The notes under the pieces are model-generated. The model saw nothing but the letters and a program-made list of their open reading frames with translations, did not search any database and had not been told where the DNA came from. DNA of 60,000 nucleotides from Owenia fusiformis. Its lineage: Eukaryota; Annelida; Polychaeta; Sabellida; Oweniidae. The stretch spans positions 24,851,564 to 24,911,563 of the forward strand of contig CAIIXF020000007.1 in NCBI GenBank assembly GCA_903813345.2, in the 5' to 3' direction. A program made the translations under genes and the position numbers. Of this stretch, positions 13,192 through 24,945 are shown piece after piece. Numbering within the stretch: the stretch's first letter is position 1; each line of letters opens with the position of its first letter.

Positions 13192-13458
13192 TGTATGTTG
13201 AATAAAACATTGAGGCACAATTGCTAGTATTTTGTTTCCATGCAATGCTGTGTTCCCACTCATTATTATGCATGAATGGTGAATATTAGATCAACAAATA
13301 CTACATCTGACGCTAAAACACTTACGATCGGCAAACAACTAATTTAATTACCTTATAACTTCAAATGGATTGGAACCTAAGGCTTTTAGAGACAGCTTGG
13401 GATTTCTTTGCAAATCCAAGATCCATTGCAATATTTCAACCAGATTCAATCGACCAGC

Positions 13459-13650
13459 CAACGGAAAATGCTCACATTAGTGATACAAATTTTAGTATTT
13501 GTCTCTTCAAAATTTGAATGAACTGGCTGATTTTTGGCAATTTTAGAAAATTTAGATTATTGACTATATGTCTGTAAATTTTAACATTGATTATTCCTCT
13601 CTTTTCCATTGTACATTACATTTCAAAATATAACCACTGCCAATTTTTTG
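13459..13650 (-). repeat. Family A repeat
   Basis: TCTTCAAAATTTGAATGAAC, TTATTGACTATATGTCTGTA and TTCAAAATATAACCAC. Confidence 0.65.
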
Positions 13651-13986
13651 TTACAGGGAGGCTATTATATTATGATATCTTTCCAGACCAGGGGAAGCTA
13701 TTTAGGCCTCCAACCAATAAATGATAAGGCATATTACCAAGAAATGAAATTATTCATTATGTAAACTTTCTCTTGGACCTGTTATATGTCATTATCTCAT
13801 TTAGACACCATTTAACTAATTTTCTATAGTTCTCTGTTTTCATGGGAGTTTCTGAATCAACATTTGTATAATATAATTGCAGATTCTAAACTGGTTTCTA
13901 TTACATGAGTAATGTTGATATAGTGAGGAATTATGTGTTCATGAAATAACCTTCATCTTGTTAGATTTTTCTTATATCTAAAAATC

Positions 13987-14160
13987 CATCCGCTCATGCT
14001 TATTCCTTGCCCCTTCTCACAAAAATTTGATTGTTGTCTGATTTCTTGGCTTTTTTATGAAAATTAAAGTATAAACTACATGCTAATTTACTTTCTTCCT
14101 TGCTGATTCCACTCTTTTCCATAAATTTTCAATTTTAAATCATAACCATCTTAACATTTT
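13987..14160 (-). repeat. Family A repeat
   Basis: CATCCGCTCATGCTTATTCC, CTTGCTGATTCCACTCTTTT and AAATCATAACCATCTT. Confidence 0.75.
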
Positions 14161-15008
14161 TATCAAGGAGCATTTTTCAGATACATCTGGTTTACAGGTT
14201 GCCATGGTGATATAAACTTGAACAGATGTAGAAATTACACATCTTTATCAATAATCCTGGCTTATCATTTAGACTTACATCACCATATTTCCTGGGGTCT
14301 ATAGAATTCCCATAACATAGAAATCTAAACTTCCTGTAATGTTGCTACCATCATCTCTCAACTTCTCAACTTGCTCATCCAATTATACTCCATTATCTTA
14401 TGTTCATGTTAATTTTACAAAATAATCAAAAATTGTAGAAGATATTTGAGTAGTATTAATAATGAAAGAAAGGTTCTTTAATTTTCTCAAAATATGATTT
14501 ATATTTCGTAAAGATATTATATCTGCCCCTCATTCTTTATTCATTTCATAATAGATAAAATATTATTGATGGATAAAAATCATATCACTTAATGTCAGTC
14601 AATTCATCTGGTATTCTAAGTTCATGAAATGATCTTCAATATGGTTAACAGAGTATACCACATAATATTTCAAATTAGAATTAGTATATAAACATGAAAT
14701 AAATATCCTGGGTATAAACCCTAGTTGCGTGAACATGAAGCCCATGATTCACCCAATGATGTTCAATTGTTAAATTTGTGATAATCCAACATCTTTTCAT
14801 GGCTATACAGATTAATAATAGATTAGAATCAGTGAAAAACTTATGTATAGCAAGGTAAATTGATTAGAGCCAATTTCTGAGATATTAGCTGATTTCAATG
14901 AGAAATCACTGATCAGCAATTAAATCACAATCAACTTAGGCAAAAAATGAAGACTGGTTAATCCAAGCTTCCAAGGTCATATATTTATTTATTGATCCAT
15001 GTTGTCTT
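14161..15008. other. No feature recognised
   Basis: AT-rich unique sequence upstream of the candidate promoter. Confidence 0.35.
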
Positions 15009-15424
15009 ATATAAGGTAGGGAGTTTCTGTTGATCCAGTTTCCCCATGAGTTGGTAGATCATTCCCAATATAACATTGCATCAATCTCTGTTATAGCAGA
15101 AACACTGGCTGTCAGTCAACAGTAAGAGAGCTATCAGAAACGCATCATTTACATTCAGTTGGACTCATCACTGCAGCTTTTTAAGAGATCATACAGCTAG
15201 ATCTTAACTTTAATAAGTACTAGTGTATAAGATATTTGGATATTATTTGTTTGGAAATATTTGATCGTGATATTGAAAAACTGGAGTATTGCCGTTATTG
15301 GATTTTTGATTTTGATATTAGTTGAGGAGGTTGTTAACATTAGCTGGATTATACGAGGGATTAGCTAATAAGGATTAAATCTACATTAGTGATAAAACAT
15401 CATCATTTTTCATCATGGATAAGG
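15009..15424 (+). promoter_or_regulatory. Candidate promoter and 5' exon with splice donor
   Basis: A TATA-like TATATAAGG (15009-15017) is followed, in sequence free of recognised repeats, by an initiator-like TCAGTT near 15157 and by ATGGATAAG directly abutting GTAAGC (15415-15429). This could be a non-coding 5' exon of the APC gene. If it were spliced to 37753, the ATG would open a reading frame out of phase with the APC start, that is, an upstream ORF. This is inference from motifs only. Confidence 0.2.
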
Positions 15425-15689
15425 TAAGCATTATGAGTCATTTTCAGGTTATAAATGTATTTTTATTTCAATCTACATGTAAAGAATATTAAAATTGTAT
15501 AAGTTTCAATTTCAAATCGTATTTATTCATTATTTATTGTTTATTTTTTTTATTATTGTCTTTTTGTAATCAGAATGCCAATTAAATGTGCATAAAAAAC
15601 ATTGAACTGATTTTGGGCATGAAGATGGGTGTAGACACCTGAAATTGATCTTGCTGATTAAACAGGATGTGCCTCTCAAATAATATTCG

Positions 15690-15853
15690 GGGGGTCATGT
15701 TTTAAAACGCAAAATTAAGCAAAAGAAAGCGGAATTAGCAAGGAATAAAGTATGCATACATATTATCAGTACCTCAAATTGTATGGAAATGCTAAAAATT
15801 CAGGTAGTTTATTCAAATTTTCTAGAGAAATAAGCATGATTCAAGAGATAGTT
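15690..15853 (+). repeat. Family A repeat
   Basis: GGTCATGTTTTAAAACGCAAA, GCGGAATTAGCAAGGAATAA and AGAGAAATAAGCATGA. Confidence 0.7.
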
Positions 15854-16342
15854 TAGATATTGGTTTGCCCTTTTTTGATGTTTGATTTTTTACGAACAGA
15901 TGCCCTTGTAATACTCCTCACAGCTCGCTAGTCAAAGTGCCAGATTACCTTCTTTTTGCTAATGGTATTAGAAAAAAATCTAGTCTTAAGTAAGACGCAT
16001 TCCAAAACTCATCTGCTTGATTCACCTTTTTTTGTTGGATAGCCATACCCATACCCATCCAAAAAGTTGTAATAAAACATTAGGATAAGTATTGTGACTG
16101 AGGAATCTTGAATTATGAATGACAAGTAACTGTTTCAAATAAGCCCTCAGGTTTCCGATTGTTCTTTGATACCAACTTTATTAATGTGAAGACTTACAGG
16201 TGGGGGATGTATGTATGTATGTACTATTCCCCTGCCCATAACTTGATTAGCTTTCCAATGGTACCAAACACTCAATTGTTTGTTTATTTTTGATTTGGTC
16301 CTTATTGAATGTGTAAGAATTATTCCTAGCAAGAAATATCAT

Positions 16343-16488
16343 GATTGTTACGTTTAAAATGTCAAAATATGATGAAAACAAATATACAATAAAATCAAAT
16401 AAACTGGTAATCAATACTCTAAATAAGATATGAATCCCATATGAATATAAGAGAGAATTGGCATGAAATAGGCATGAACACACATACA
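16343..16488 (+). repeat. Family A repeat, diverged
   Basis: CTGGTAATCAATACTCTAAA and CATGAAATAGGCATGAACA; it faces the copy at 16743. Confidence 0.5.
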
Positions 16489-16742
16489 TTTTTCTCATTT
16501 TGCATTGGGTTGTGAGAATTGCAACACTTGTTCTCTTGAGCCTACCTGTCTACTCCCTCTTGAAACTTTCCAATTAATTATAGAGCTTCATAAATATAAT
16601 GTATCTTATCTCAAAATTGGTAACATTGAAATAATTTTTGTGTGAGAATCTAATCCTGGATATTTTTCATGCATATAATCTGAAAATAAATTGCTTATCA
16701 CTCAGAATTGCTGCTAATTGGAACGATTCTAGGTTTGAATTT

Positions 16743-16912
16743 CCGTCTGCTTACACTTAGTTCGCAACATTTCTCTCTAAAATTTGAATAAATGACATGA
16801 TTCTTTGGCATTTCTATATAATTTAGAGTGTAAACTTCATGTCTGTTTATTTTATTCCTTGCTGATTCCACTTCTTTCTACTCAATTTTAGATTTCAAAA
16901 CTTGACCACCCA
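16743..16912 (-). repeat. Family A repeat
   Basis: CCGTCTGCTTACACTTAG, TATATAATTTAGAGTGTAAA and CTTGCTGATTCCACTTCTTT, then AAAACTTGACCACC. Confidence 0.8.
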
Positions 16913-17877
16913 AGAACTTTACCTTATGGTTTTATGTTCTGATATGTAATCGTACAACATTGCCAGTGAAGATTTATCCAAAATGTTATGTTTCATTTAA
17001 TTTATCGCCAGGTAGAATTCCTATCCAGAATTTTATGTAACGCATCTTGAATATTATGTAACACATCTTGAGTTTTATGTAACGCATAATATTTTCAGCC
17101 CCAGATCTTGCTCTTATGCTGAAAATTGCCTTGATTAGAAAGTGATCATTTTGAAATTAATCTTCAAGTAGTGTAACCTTTTTGAAATGGATATCATCAT
17201 TTTCAGGTCATCTAAGAACTTGTTGTCATTTCAGTGTGTCAAAGGTTTCACAGAAATGACATTGGTATATTCATTCATATGTATTGACATGAATATGTGA
17301 TATCAAGTTTGTGTCATCTTTCAGGATATAATATTGTAACCCCCAAAGATATCAAAACACCACATCTCAAATATTACTTAATGATAAGATATCAGTGGGA
17401 CTTCATGGGAACAGACCTCCTCTGCTGCCATGGTGACATCCTGAACTTTGATGACATCCTAACTTGACACCACTCTGGTGTCAACACCCAAGTCAAAGAA
17501 ACAAATGGAAGATTCACCGAATACCTAATTAGTGTCACTTATAGTCAGATGTCTGTTCTAAGCTTACAAGTTGCACAATAACATTAGACAATTGTCTGTC
17601 TGTTAATATTGTTGGGTCTCAAGTTATCATGTAATTGTATAATAGGAAAGATGTTTTGTAATCATATTTGGTTATGTCACTCTGGGTTTTTCTTAAGAGT
17701 TTCCATGATTTTGTCTGGAAATTATGATCAAATATGATGTAATGTTGACTTTTTTGAGTATCTTTTTCACAGAGAACATGATTCTGTTCATCCTCCGAAC
17801 TCAGGGTTCCAGACATCATCCACAAAGTTCCTGGAGGCGTATGTTCGGAGGATGGATTCTCTTCTTTCAACTCTTAT
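16913..17877. other. No gene recognised
   Basis: Holds the short 21-bp repeat at 17031 only. Confidence 0.35.
17031..17087 (+). repeat. 21-bp tandem repeat, ~2.7 copies
   Basis: TTTTATGTAACGCATCTTGA at 17031, 17052 and (partial) 17073. Confidence 0.7.
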
Positions 17878-18035
17878 GGTAGTGACATATTGTTATGGTC
17901 TCCAGTGGATGGTGTTTGGTGGTTGGTGTTTGGTGGTTGGTGTTTGGCATTCGATGATCAGTATTTTGCATCTGTAACAAATGGCAGGTGGTTTAATTTC
18001 ACATGTTAATGCCTTGTCTGTCTGTTACATGGAAT
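17878..18035 (+). repeat. Family B repeat
   Basis: GTGACATATTGTTATGGTCT, then a tandem GGTGTTTGGTGGTT, then CATCTGTAACAAATGGCAGG and GTTAATGCCTTGTCTGTCTG. Confidence 0.7.
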
Positions 18036-18234
18036 GATTATGTAACAAATTTATAAATCGATAAATTCATAGAATGATGGGAGCATGTTTTTCTGTTCAA
18101 GATTTTTGCAAAAAAACGAAACATTTCCAATGGATTAAAATGTGCTCACAGAGTATGAAGATTATTATATCTTGATGTGAAACATTTGGTTGTGTGACTG
18201 ATTCCCCATTTATCTATTTTTGACTTAGTGCCCA

Positions 18235-18412
18235 GAGAAACTCCCTACGTTTTATACTTTTTCTTTCTACATTTTGAATTTAACTTAATTATCTAGCTGA
18301 TTTTCTGTCATTTCTATACAATTTAGAGTATTTTTGATATGCTTCTTTATTTTTTCTGATCTCATTTCATGCTTTTCCACATTTCTTTTCAAGTTTAAAG
18401 CACAACTGTTAA
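18235..18412 (-). repeat. Family A repeat, diverged
   Basis: CTATACAATTTAGAGTATTT and CATGCTTTTCCACATTTC, then AAAGCACAACTGT. Confidence 0.55.
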
Positions 18413-18687
18413 AATATTTTGTATGGAAATCAGTTATTAATTTGTGAATCACACATTAGAGTTAGTTAGATTCTTTCAGTTATGAAATATTAATACTGAA
18501 ATAATGAAAATTCATGGGCCATCATCCACGATTTGATTGATATATGACAATTTACGTGTGAATTGCTGCAGAGTTTTGGAGGAAATCAATAAGGCATGAA
18601 TTTTTAAATGCTTTATTAGTACTCTTGTTAGAATATTATTTCTGTCTGGAATCGATCTCTCTGGTCCGGCATAATCTATATTTACTC

Positions 18688-18790
18688 TGCCAAAAAATCG
18701 AATGAACTGCCAAATTTTCCTTGTATACCATATATGTTGTGTTCATGGCTGATTCCATAATTGTCCAATCTATTTTCACCATGAGTGCAA
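18688..18790 (-). repeat. Family A repeat fragment
   Basis: AATCGAATGAACTGCCAAAT and CATGGCTGATTCCATAATTG. Confidence 0.5.
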
Positions 18791-18857
18791 GTCTTATTTC
18801 AAGGCCTTCATATCCCTAGTTACCCCTCCATGTCTGTAGCTAGCTAGGGAGTACATG

Positions 18858-19014
18858 GGGTTCGAGCCTTAGACAAAAGTTCTTTCAAAATCATACAGTT
18901 TGTCATCATTCTGAGTACTTTTCAAGTAATTTAATGGGCCAAAGTTGTCAAATGTGAACCCCCATGGAATATTTTGAAAAGTGAACCCCTTGGCTAAAGC
19001 TGATTATGGTCCTG
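18858..19014 (-). mobile_element. CAGGCCC-type element, second diverged copy
   Basis: The complement reads CAGGACCATAATCAGCTTTA, then AGCCAAGGGGTTCAC, GGGGGTTCACATTTGACAAC and TTTGGCCCA, following the copy at 44862 through most of its length. The inner-left end is degraded. Confidence 0.65.
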
Positions 19015-19535
19015 CCTCATACAAATGATATTTTCCCCTCTATTCGCTTCTGGCCACCAAGAAATAATTCTAATACAATGATCAGTGTGTCATACTAGCC
19101 CTATACATAGCCTGATTAGATACCTAATTGCTGGACAATTGATGTTAATTTACCAGAAATTGGGTCTGCCAATTCTACTTGATCATTTAGGGAAATTGCC
19201 ATATTAGGAGCAGATTTTCTACTTTGTGGTCAGGAAGAAGATTTGTGGTCAATTTTCCATAAGTGTGAAATATTTTCATCATGGTTACACTTTGTTATAT
19301 GTATAATTAAGGAAAAATCTGGAAGAAATTAGGTTAATATATTGGTATATTGATGTGGAAAATAGAAAATCTGGAGAAAGAAATCAGGGTTGAAATAATA
19401 ATAGTGAAATCCATGATGATAAATCTTGAACATTGAGAGTGATAGCGGAGGGTCTACTTGGACTGTCATTGTCTTTTCTTCATTCTTGAGGCTACAAAAT
19501 GTATTGAAATAAAAAAATATTTTTGACATATAATT
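19015..19535. other. No feature recognised
   Basis: AT-rich; left flank of the CAC-ended element. Confidence 0.35.
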
Positions 19536-20793
19536 CACGATGCCCATGTCAAGCAGCGTGCCTACTAGGCACGCAGTTTGAAACTCTGACAAACTGCGCA
19601 CATATTTCAAAATGTGAGACGGGGAGGACACGACTCCCAAAAGAGCCAAAATACGAAAAATACAAGGTTAGTCTCGTTCTAAAGATAGTACCATTCTGTG
19701 AAGATGAACTTAATTTACTCATAGTACTCAATGTTTTTCCCGATGTAAACCTAGTTATCTCAATATAAGGGTCTTATGTAACTTCTGTGTTCAAAATTTA
19801 CAGTGTAAAGTTATATCTATGTCTTTTTATCGTCATTTGCCGTTTATTCAGCCATTGTGTCTGTGAATGCTAGAATATATAGGATCACTCTATCTGATTA
19901 AATCAGCAAAGTTTGTGTTCAAAACGATAATACGCCATAAACGTGATTTAAACATTTTTCTTGTCAAACTGTGCGCCTATATTCACATGTATTTCCCAAA
20001 CTGCGTGCCTAATATTTCCAAACTGCTTGCTTATCCAAGCGTGTTTTGTATTATTAGAAAACATAATCGCCATACAAGGCACATATGTGTATAATAGTAG
20101 AACCCCATAATTGAAACACTATGAGAGTCCATCCACCAAGATGGTGATCTGAAAATAAAAGTTTTTTTCGTTCCCAACTTAATTGTCACTTGTATTATTC
20201 ATTTTGACTTTCAATATGAAAATCTCATACAATCTGACGATAAAGCAAAATTTCCAAAGCTACATGAAAAACACCTACACGTGCCTCTGTAGAAATTCCA
20301 ATGATAATATGTAGTTTTAATAGTGTATGCGCACAGTTTGTAATTTCTGGCTAAAATAGGCGGGCAGTTTGTGATTTATTTCTTTTTAATCTCCTGATTA
20401 TCTGTTTTATCTCGAAATATTTTGAATTATACATGATAAATGTGTAAGGAATTAAATATAAAACGAGTCTAAAAGTATTTGTCATTTATGTTTAAAGTGC
20501 TAGATCGATTTACGTATAAATTCCCGTTAAATCAGTGACGAAAATGCCATTAATCTGCTTATGTTTTAAAACTTAGATTCATTTGCACATAGTTTTTGCT
20601 AGTATTTGCAAGATTCGTATATTCGCCACAGAATGAATGCATTGAACAAGAAAACAATGCAGGATAAATGTCTTTAAATTACGTTTCAAAATACAGACTC
20701 CAACTTAAATGATGCAATGTTCTTAGGCACGCAGTTTGTGATCGAAACAAACTGCGCGCCTAAGTAGGCGCGCAGCTTGACATGGGCACCGTG
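19536..20793. mobile_element. 1,258-bp TIR element with CAC(G/A)(G/A)TG ends and 5-bp duplication
   Basis: The left end CACGATGCCCATGTCAAGC and the right end (complement) CACGGTGCCCATGTCAAGC form TIRs of ~50 bp. TAATT flanks both sides (19531-19535 and 20794-20798). CAC-ended heptamers with 5-bp duplications are the hallmark of Transib/RAG-like elements (established knowledge); assignment here is inference. A GCGCAGTTTG-type motif recurs about ten times in both orientations. No transposase ORF is visible, so it is non-autonomous. Confidence 0.8.
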
Positions 20794-20989
20794 TAATTGG
20801 AAAGGTTGATTTCTCAATTTTCTCCAAGCTACAACTTATTATAAGCTGCTTTGTTTAATTATATCTATACGGCTTTATATTTTCCAATTATTCACTAAAT
20901 TGTAGTATGGTTTACGGGTCTTATCCCAGTGAGACTTTTTATTATGGAATTCAATGAAAGTAGATTAGACGAGTGATGTCTGGCTATAT

Positions 20990-21125
20990 TTTCTCTCTGT
21001 TCTGCCTGATCTTTTTACGTTTTGATCGTTGAATCTGATGTTTCAATATAATTTAGAGTATTAAGAAGATTTTCTGAATATTTATTCCATGAAAATTCTA
21101 CTATTTTCCACTGTGTCTTCTTGTT
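20990..21125 (-). repeat. Family A repeat, diverged
   Basis: CAATATAATTTAGAGTATTA, TTATTCCATGAAAATTCTAC and TATTTTCCACTGT. Confidence 0.5.
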
Positions 21126-21411
21126 AAAACATTACATGTGACTTGATTAGGTTATCCATGGGACTGAACGCATGGTCATCTTCAGATCTAATTAAGTCTC
21201 TCTGTCCATTTTCATTTACATCCTTTTTTGTAATTGTCCTTTTATTACATTTTAACTCTGTAATTACATCTTTACAAGACGTGGGATGTTTTGGTATTGG
21301 GGAAGTAAGGCAAAACTAGGGGAATGGAATGTGGGGCAGGGGAAAATGCCTGATACAGTATTTTGTGTTTTTGTATGCTAATATGCAATCAATCATTTCA
21401 ATGTTACCATG

Positions 21412-21560
21412 AAGAAGTGATGACACTGTTTTGTGGCTGGCAGTTAGTAGTTGGCGTCACTGTTCTGCATCTGTAACAAATTGTCACATTTTGGTAACCA
21501 TAGCAATAACTTACAAGGTGATGACATTTTGTTTTGTCAATGCACCTTTCGTCTTTTTTC
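21412..21560 (+). repeat. Family B repeat
   Basis: GGCTGGCAGTTAGTAGTTGG, GCATCTGTAACAAATTGTCA and GGTGATGACATTTTG. Confidence 0.6.
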
Positions 21561-22369
21561 TTGTTGACTCTCCACAAATTTTTCACGATTTTGCTCGAAA
21601 ATGTAAATGTATCTCCCAGTGTAATTCTAATCAAAACACTATAATGCACTGCTCTTACCCCAGTCTCAATGGTCCATTGACTCATCTATACAATCATATT
21701 AACATTTTAACATGCACTAGCCTAACCTAATTAAAAACTCATTAGAAAGTGATCATTTGAGGATGATATAGAATGTTGAATCATCATCATATGTAAGCTA
21801 TTATATGATATTTTGGGGTAAAGAAGTTTCACTCCAGGGGCAAAAAAATTAAGGGGCTTATTTTTTTAAATTGAAATAGCCTATTTTAAATAGTGGCTAT
21901 TAGTTAGTCTATTTGAAATAGATTTCATTTTTTAATGAACCATCTATTGGTACTATTTGAAATAAAATAAAAAATTTTAGTTCCATATTGGTTCCATTTA
22001 TTTTCTTCACAATTGTAAAAATATACTGAAAAGTGTACATTATTTTAATTATGGTTTTTAAATGCTTATTAGAATTGACATTTTAAGTCTGATGTTCAAA
22101 ATATTGAAGAAATCTCCAGTTGACTTCTGATCCTTTCTAAAATGTGATTAACTTAATAATTATGATTATTAATTTATAGATTATTGCCATGCCTAATTTT
22201 CCTCTCTGTTTGCCAATTGCAAGCATGGGCTCAATTAGGAAACATATGCCTTCTAATTGTTTCATATCCCAAAAACTAATTTATTTAATAGCTTAAATGC
22301 ACTGTATAATGTTAGAGAATCATTTAGATTTGCCTTATGCATTTTATTACTTCGCTAATTGTTTTTGCA
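21561..22369. other. No gene recognised
   Basis: AT-rich; TTGAAATAG-type phrases recur at 21870-21970 without clear periodicity. Confidence 0.35.
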
Positions 22370-22465
22370 TATTTCTCCGAAAATATGAATGAAATACCAA
22401 TTTTTCCTGCATTTCTTTATGATTTGAAGTATAATCTTTGTATCGGAATATTTCATTTGGCGCCT
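22370..22465 (-). repeat. Family A repeat fragment
   Basis: TTCTCCGAAAATATGAATGA and CTGCATTTCTTTATGATTTG. Confidence 0.45.
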
Positions 22466-24104
22466 TTTTGTATTTGTCTCAATTTGGCTTGGTAAATATT
22501 GAAGCTGTTAATTCCTTTTAATAGTTTACTGCTAATTTTGATGACTCAGCACATTAGACTAACTGGTGCCAAAGTGCATTGTGGTACAATAAATGTGCAT
22601 AAAACGAAAGAATGCCATCATATTTTTGTAATTATTAATTTTCCTCACTGGTGGGTGATTATTTCTATTAAGCTTATTGATCTGTTTTGACTTTATCATT
22701 TATCAAAAGTATAAAATTGAAATCAAGTGTGGTGAAGTGGTCTACTAAATGATGTAATTTCCCTACTCAATACAGTTTCATATCATAATATGCCACTTTT
22801 GTGCTATATGTCGGAGTTTGTATTTTACAAGGTTGGTTTGATGTTAGTGAAGTGACCTAGTTAACCATGGCAACCATTTCTCTTATGGGACAAACTGGGC
22901 CCTCATTGCCATCTTTGAAATACCAAAACATTTTGTTTTTACATTCCAGATATATATGGGCATATTACTAACGTTTACTGAAATATGTTTAGCTTGTGTT
23001 GCTAAAAATATTTTCATGAATGATGATTTTATGAGGAAAGTTATAACAAAAAAGGTCAGAGCAATCATTGGGGAATAAAACCTCCATAAATCATTGGAAC
23101 TAGGTGAGTCTATAAAAGAATAGAATTGGTTAAAATACGGCTTAAAACATAAAATATCTGAAAAAATGATGAATGATCAATTTTATGGGAATCAAGTCTA
23201 GGAATTATCTGGATCAAGGATTCTTCAAGATATATAGTAGACTCAGTGACAATTTATACAACTTCAATTGACATTTTTATCACATTTCTGGTGGCACCTC
23301 CCCCTTACAAAAATCTTATGTGAGTTAGAAATTAGAATCTCTATGTAATAAAAACAGTTTTATAAGAATATGACTACTTTTCTTTATTTCATGACAAGAT
23401 ACATCAGCTCTATGAAATTCCTGTTATTTTATTCTATTTTGAGAAAACAATTTGCGAGTTAATCAATTTTTTGATAGGTCAGAAAATAAGTCATAAATTG
23501 TGAATTTATTACAGAAAATTGTGTTAAAAAGATTAATGAATCTGACGTGAATTGATACTTTGAGCTATTTCAGTAAGTTTTAGAAGCCCTGATCCGATAA
23601 ATAGAGAGCTGGTCATTTTCAAGCAGACCATTAACGTCATTGTTTGCAGCAGGCAGCATAAGATACGGCTTTGTGTAATCTTACTCAATATGGTGAGGGG
23701 TCAAGTCAAAATTGAATTCTTAAAACGGTTTTCGTATTGTGACTCAACCCCTGTTGTGTTCTTTTGTTTTAACCAATACTGTACAGAAACAATGAAAATA
23801 TATTTTGTTTTGATGTTGATGAAAACATATTTTGGGTCCAGTTTCAGCTTCCTTATATCTAATACTTTGCCTCTTGGATATGCTAGCTGCTCGCCCCCTC
23901 CCCTCCCCCTTCCCCCCCAGATATACTGATGGATATACTGATTCCCTTCTTCTCAACTGGCCCCAGCTTGACCAAAGGGGTTATGGAAATGAACATTGAT
24001 GAATATTGATTATGTTGCTAGGGAGTGTGCTAATCCCATTGAATTAATCCAAAAACAATACCCCAGTGCTTCATTATAGCATTATTAGTCCTCCCTTTTC
24101 AGAA
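22466..24104. other. No gene recognised
   Basis: AT-rich; a CCCCTCCC-rich patch at 23890-23920. Confidence 0.35.
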
Positions 24105-24237
24105 ATTGCATGTTTTTTCTTTGGAAAATAGAGTGAAAAATAGTGGAATAAGCAAGGAATACAGTAAACAGGCATATAGTTAACACTCTAAATTGTATAG
24201 AAATCCAAGAAAATCAGATAGTTCATTCAAATTCTAT
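24105..24237 (+). repeat. Family A repeat, well preserved
   Basis: GGAATAAGCAAGGAATACAG, GTTAACACTCTAAATTGTAT and CAGATAGTTCATTCAAATTC. Confidence 0.8.
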
Positions 24238-24551
24238 TGTGATATTGTGAGAAATGTATGTGACCTCGGAAACCTTTTGGATGATAAACGTGCAATAAGT
24301 TTGAAGAATTAAGAGCAAAATTGGAGATTTAGCCATTTATAGTGGATTTAGTTGTTTTGATCTGTTAATGAGAGTGTTCCTATAGCTGGCCAACATAGCC
24401 TGAGTATATGAGCCTTGTACATTATAACAGTTGAAAAGCAACCATTGTTCCTCACATAAATCACAGAGTTTCATTTTCAGTCATGAATAAATTATGATTT
24501 ATGAAAAATAAAGGATTCAATCAAAGGCATATATAATCCCATCTCTACATA

Positions 24552-24721
24552 CAGTAAAACCTGTCTAAGTGGAATACCTTTGGTACCTCTGAAAAGGGTT
24601 CTATTTAGGTGTTCCACTTATAAAGGTTCATTCAACATCAAGTCAGTTGGCTTTGAGACTGAAGTTTCCACTAACAGAGGTATTTTCATTTTAGAGGTGG
24701 TCCACTTTACAGGTTCCACTG
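24552..24721. mobile_element. Family C TIR element, copy 2
   Basis: CAGTAAAACCTGTCTAAGTGG at the left, CCACTTTACAGGTTCCACTG at the right; 170 bp, same interior organisation as 7239-7412. Only the left TA is preserved. Confidence 0.65.
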
Positions 24722-24829
24722 ACCAGCGTATTTATGTTATACAATAAATATGAAACATTATTTTATATTTCAGTTATAATTGAATGCACAGTAGCCTTGG
24801 TAGTTAATTCCTACTCAGGATAGAACTTC

Positions 24830-24945
24830 CATGATGGAATAAACAAAGAATAAAGTAAACAGATATTACGTAGCACTTTCAATTATATTGAAATGCATAA
24901 GAATCAGATCATTCATGATATCAGAGCAAGACGATTGGACCAGAG
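24830..24945 (+). repeat. Family A repeat, diverged
   Basis: GATGGAATAAACAAAGAATA, AAGTAAACAGATATTACG and TTATATTGAAATGCATAAGA. Confidence 0.5.
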
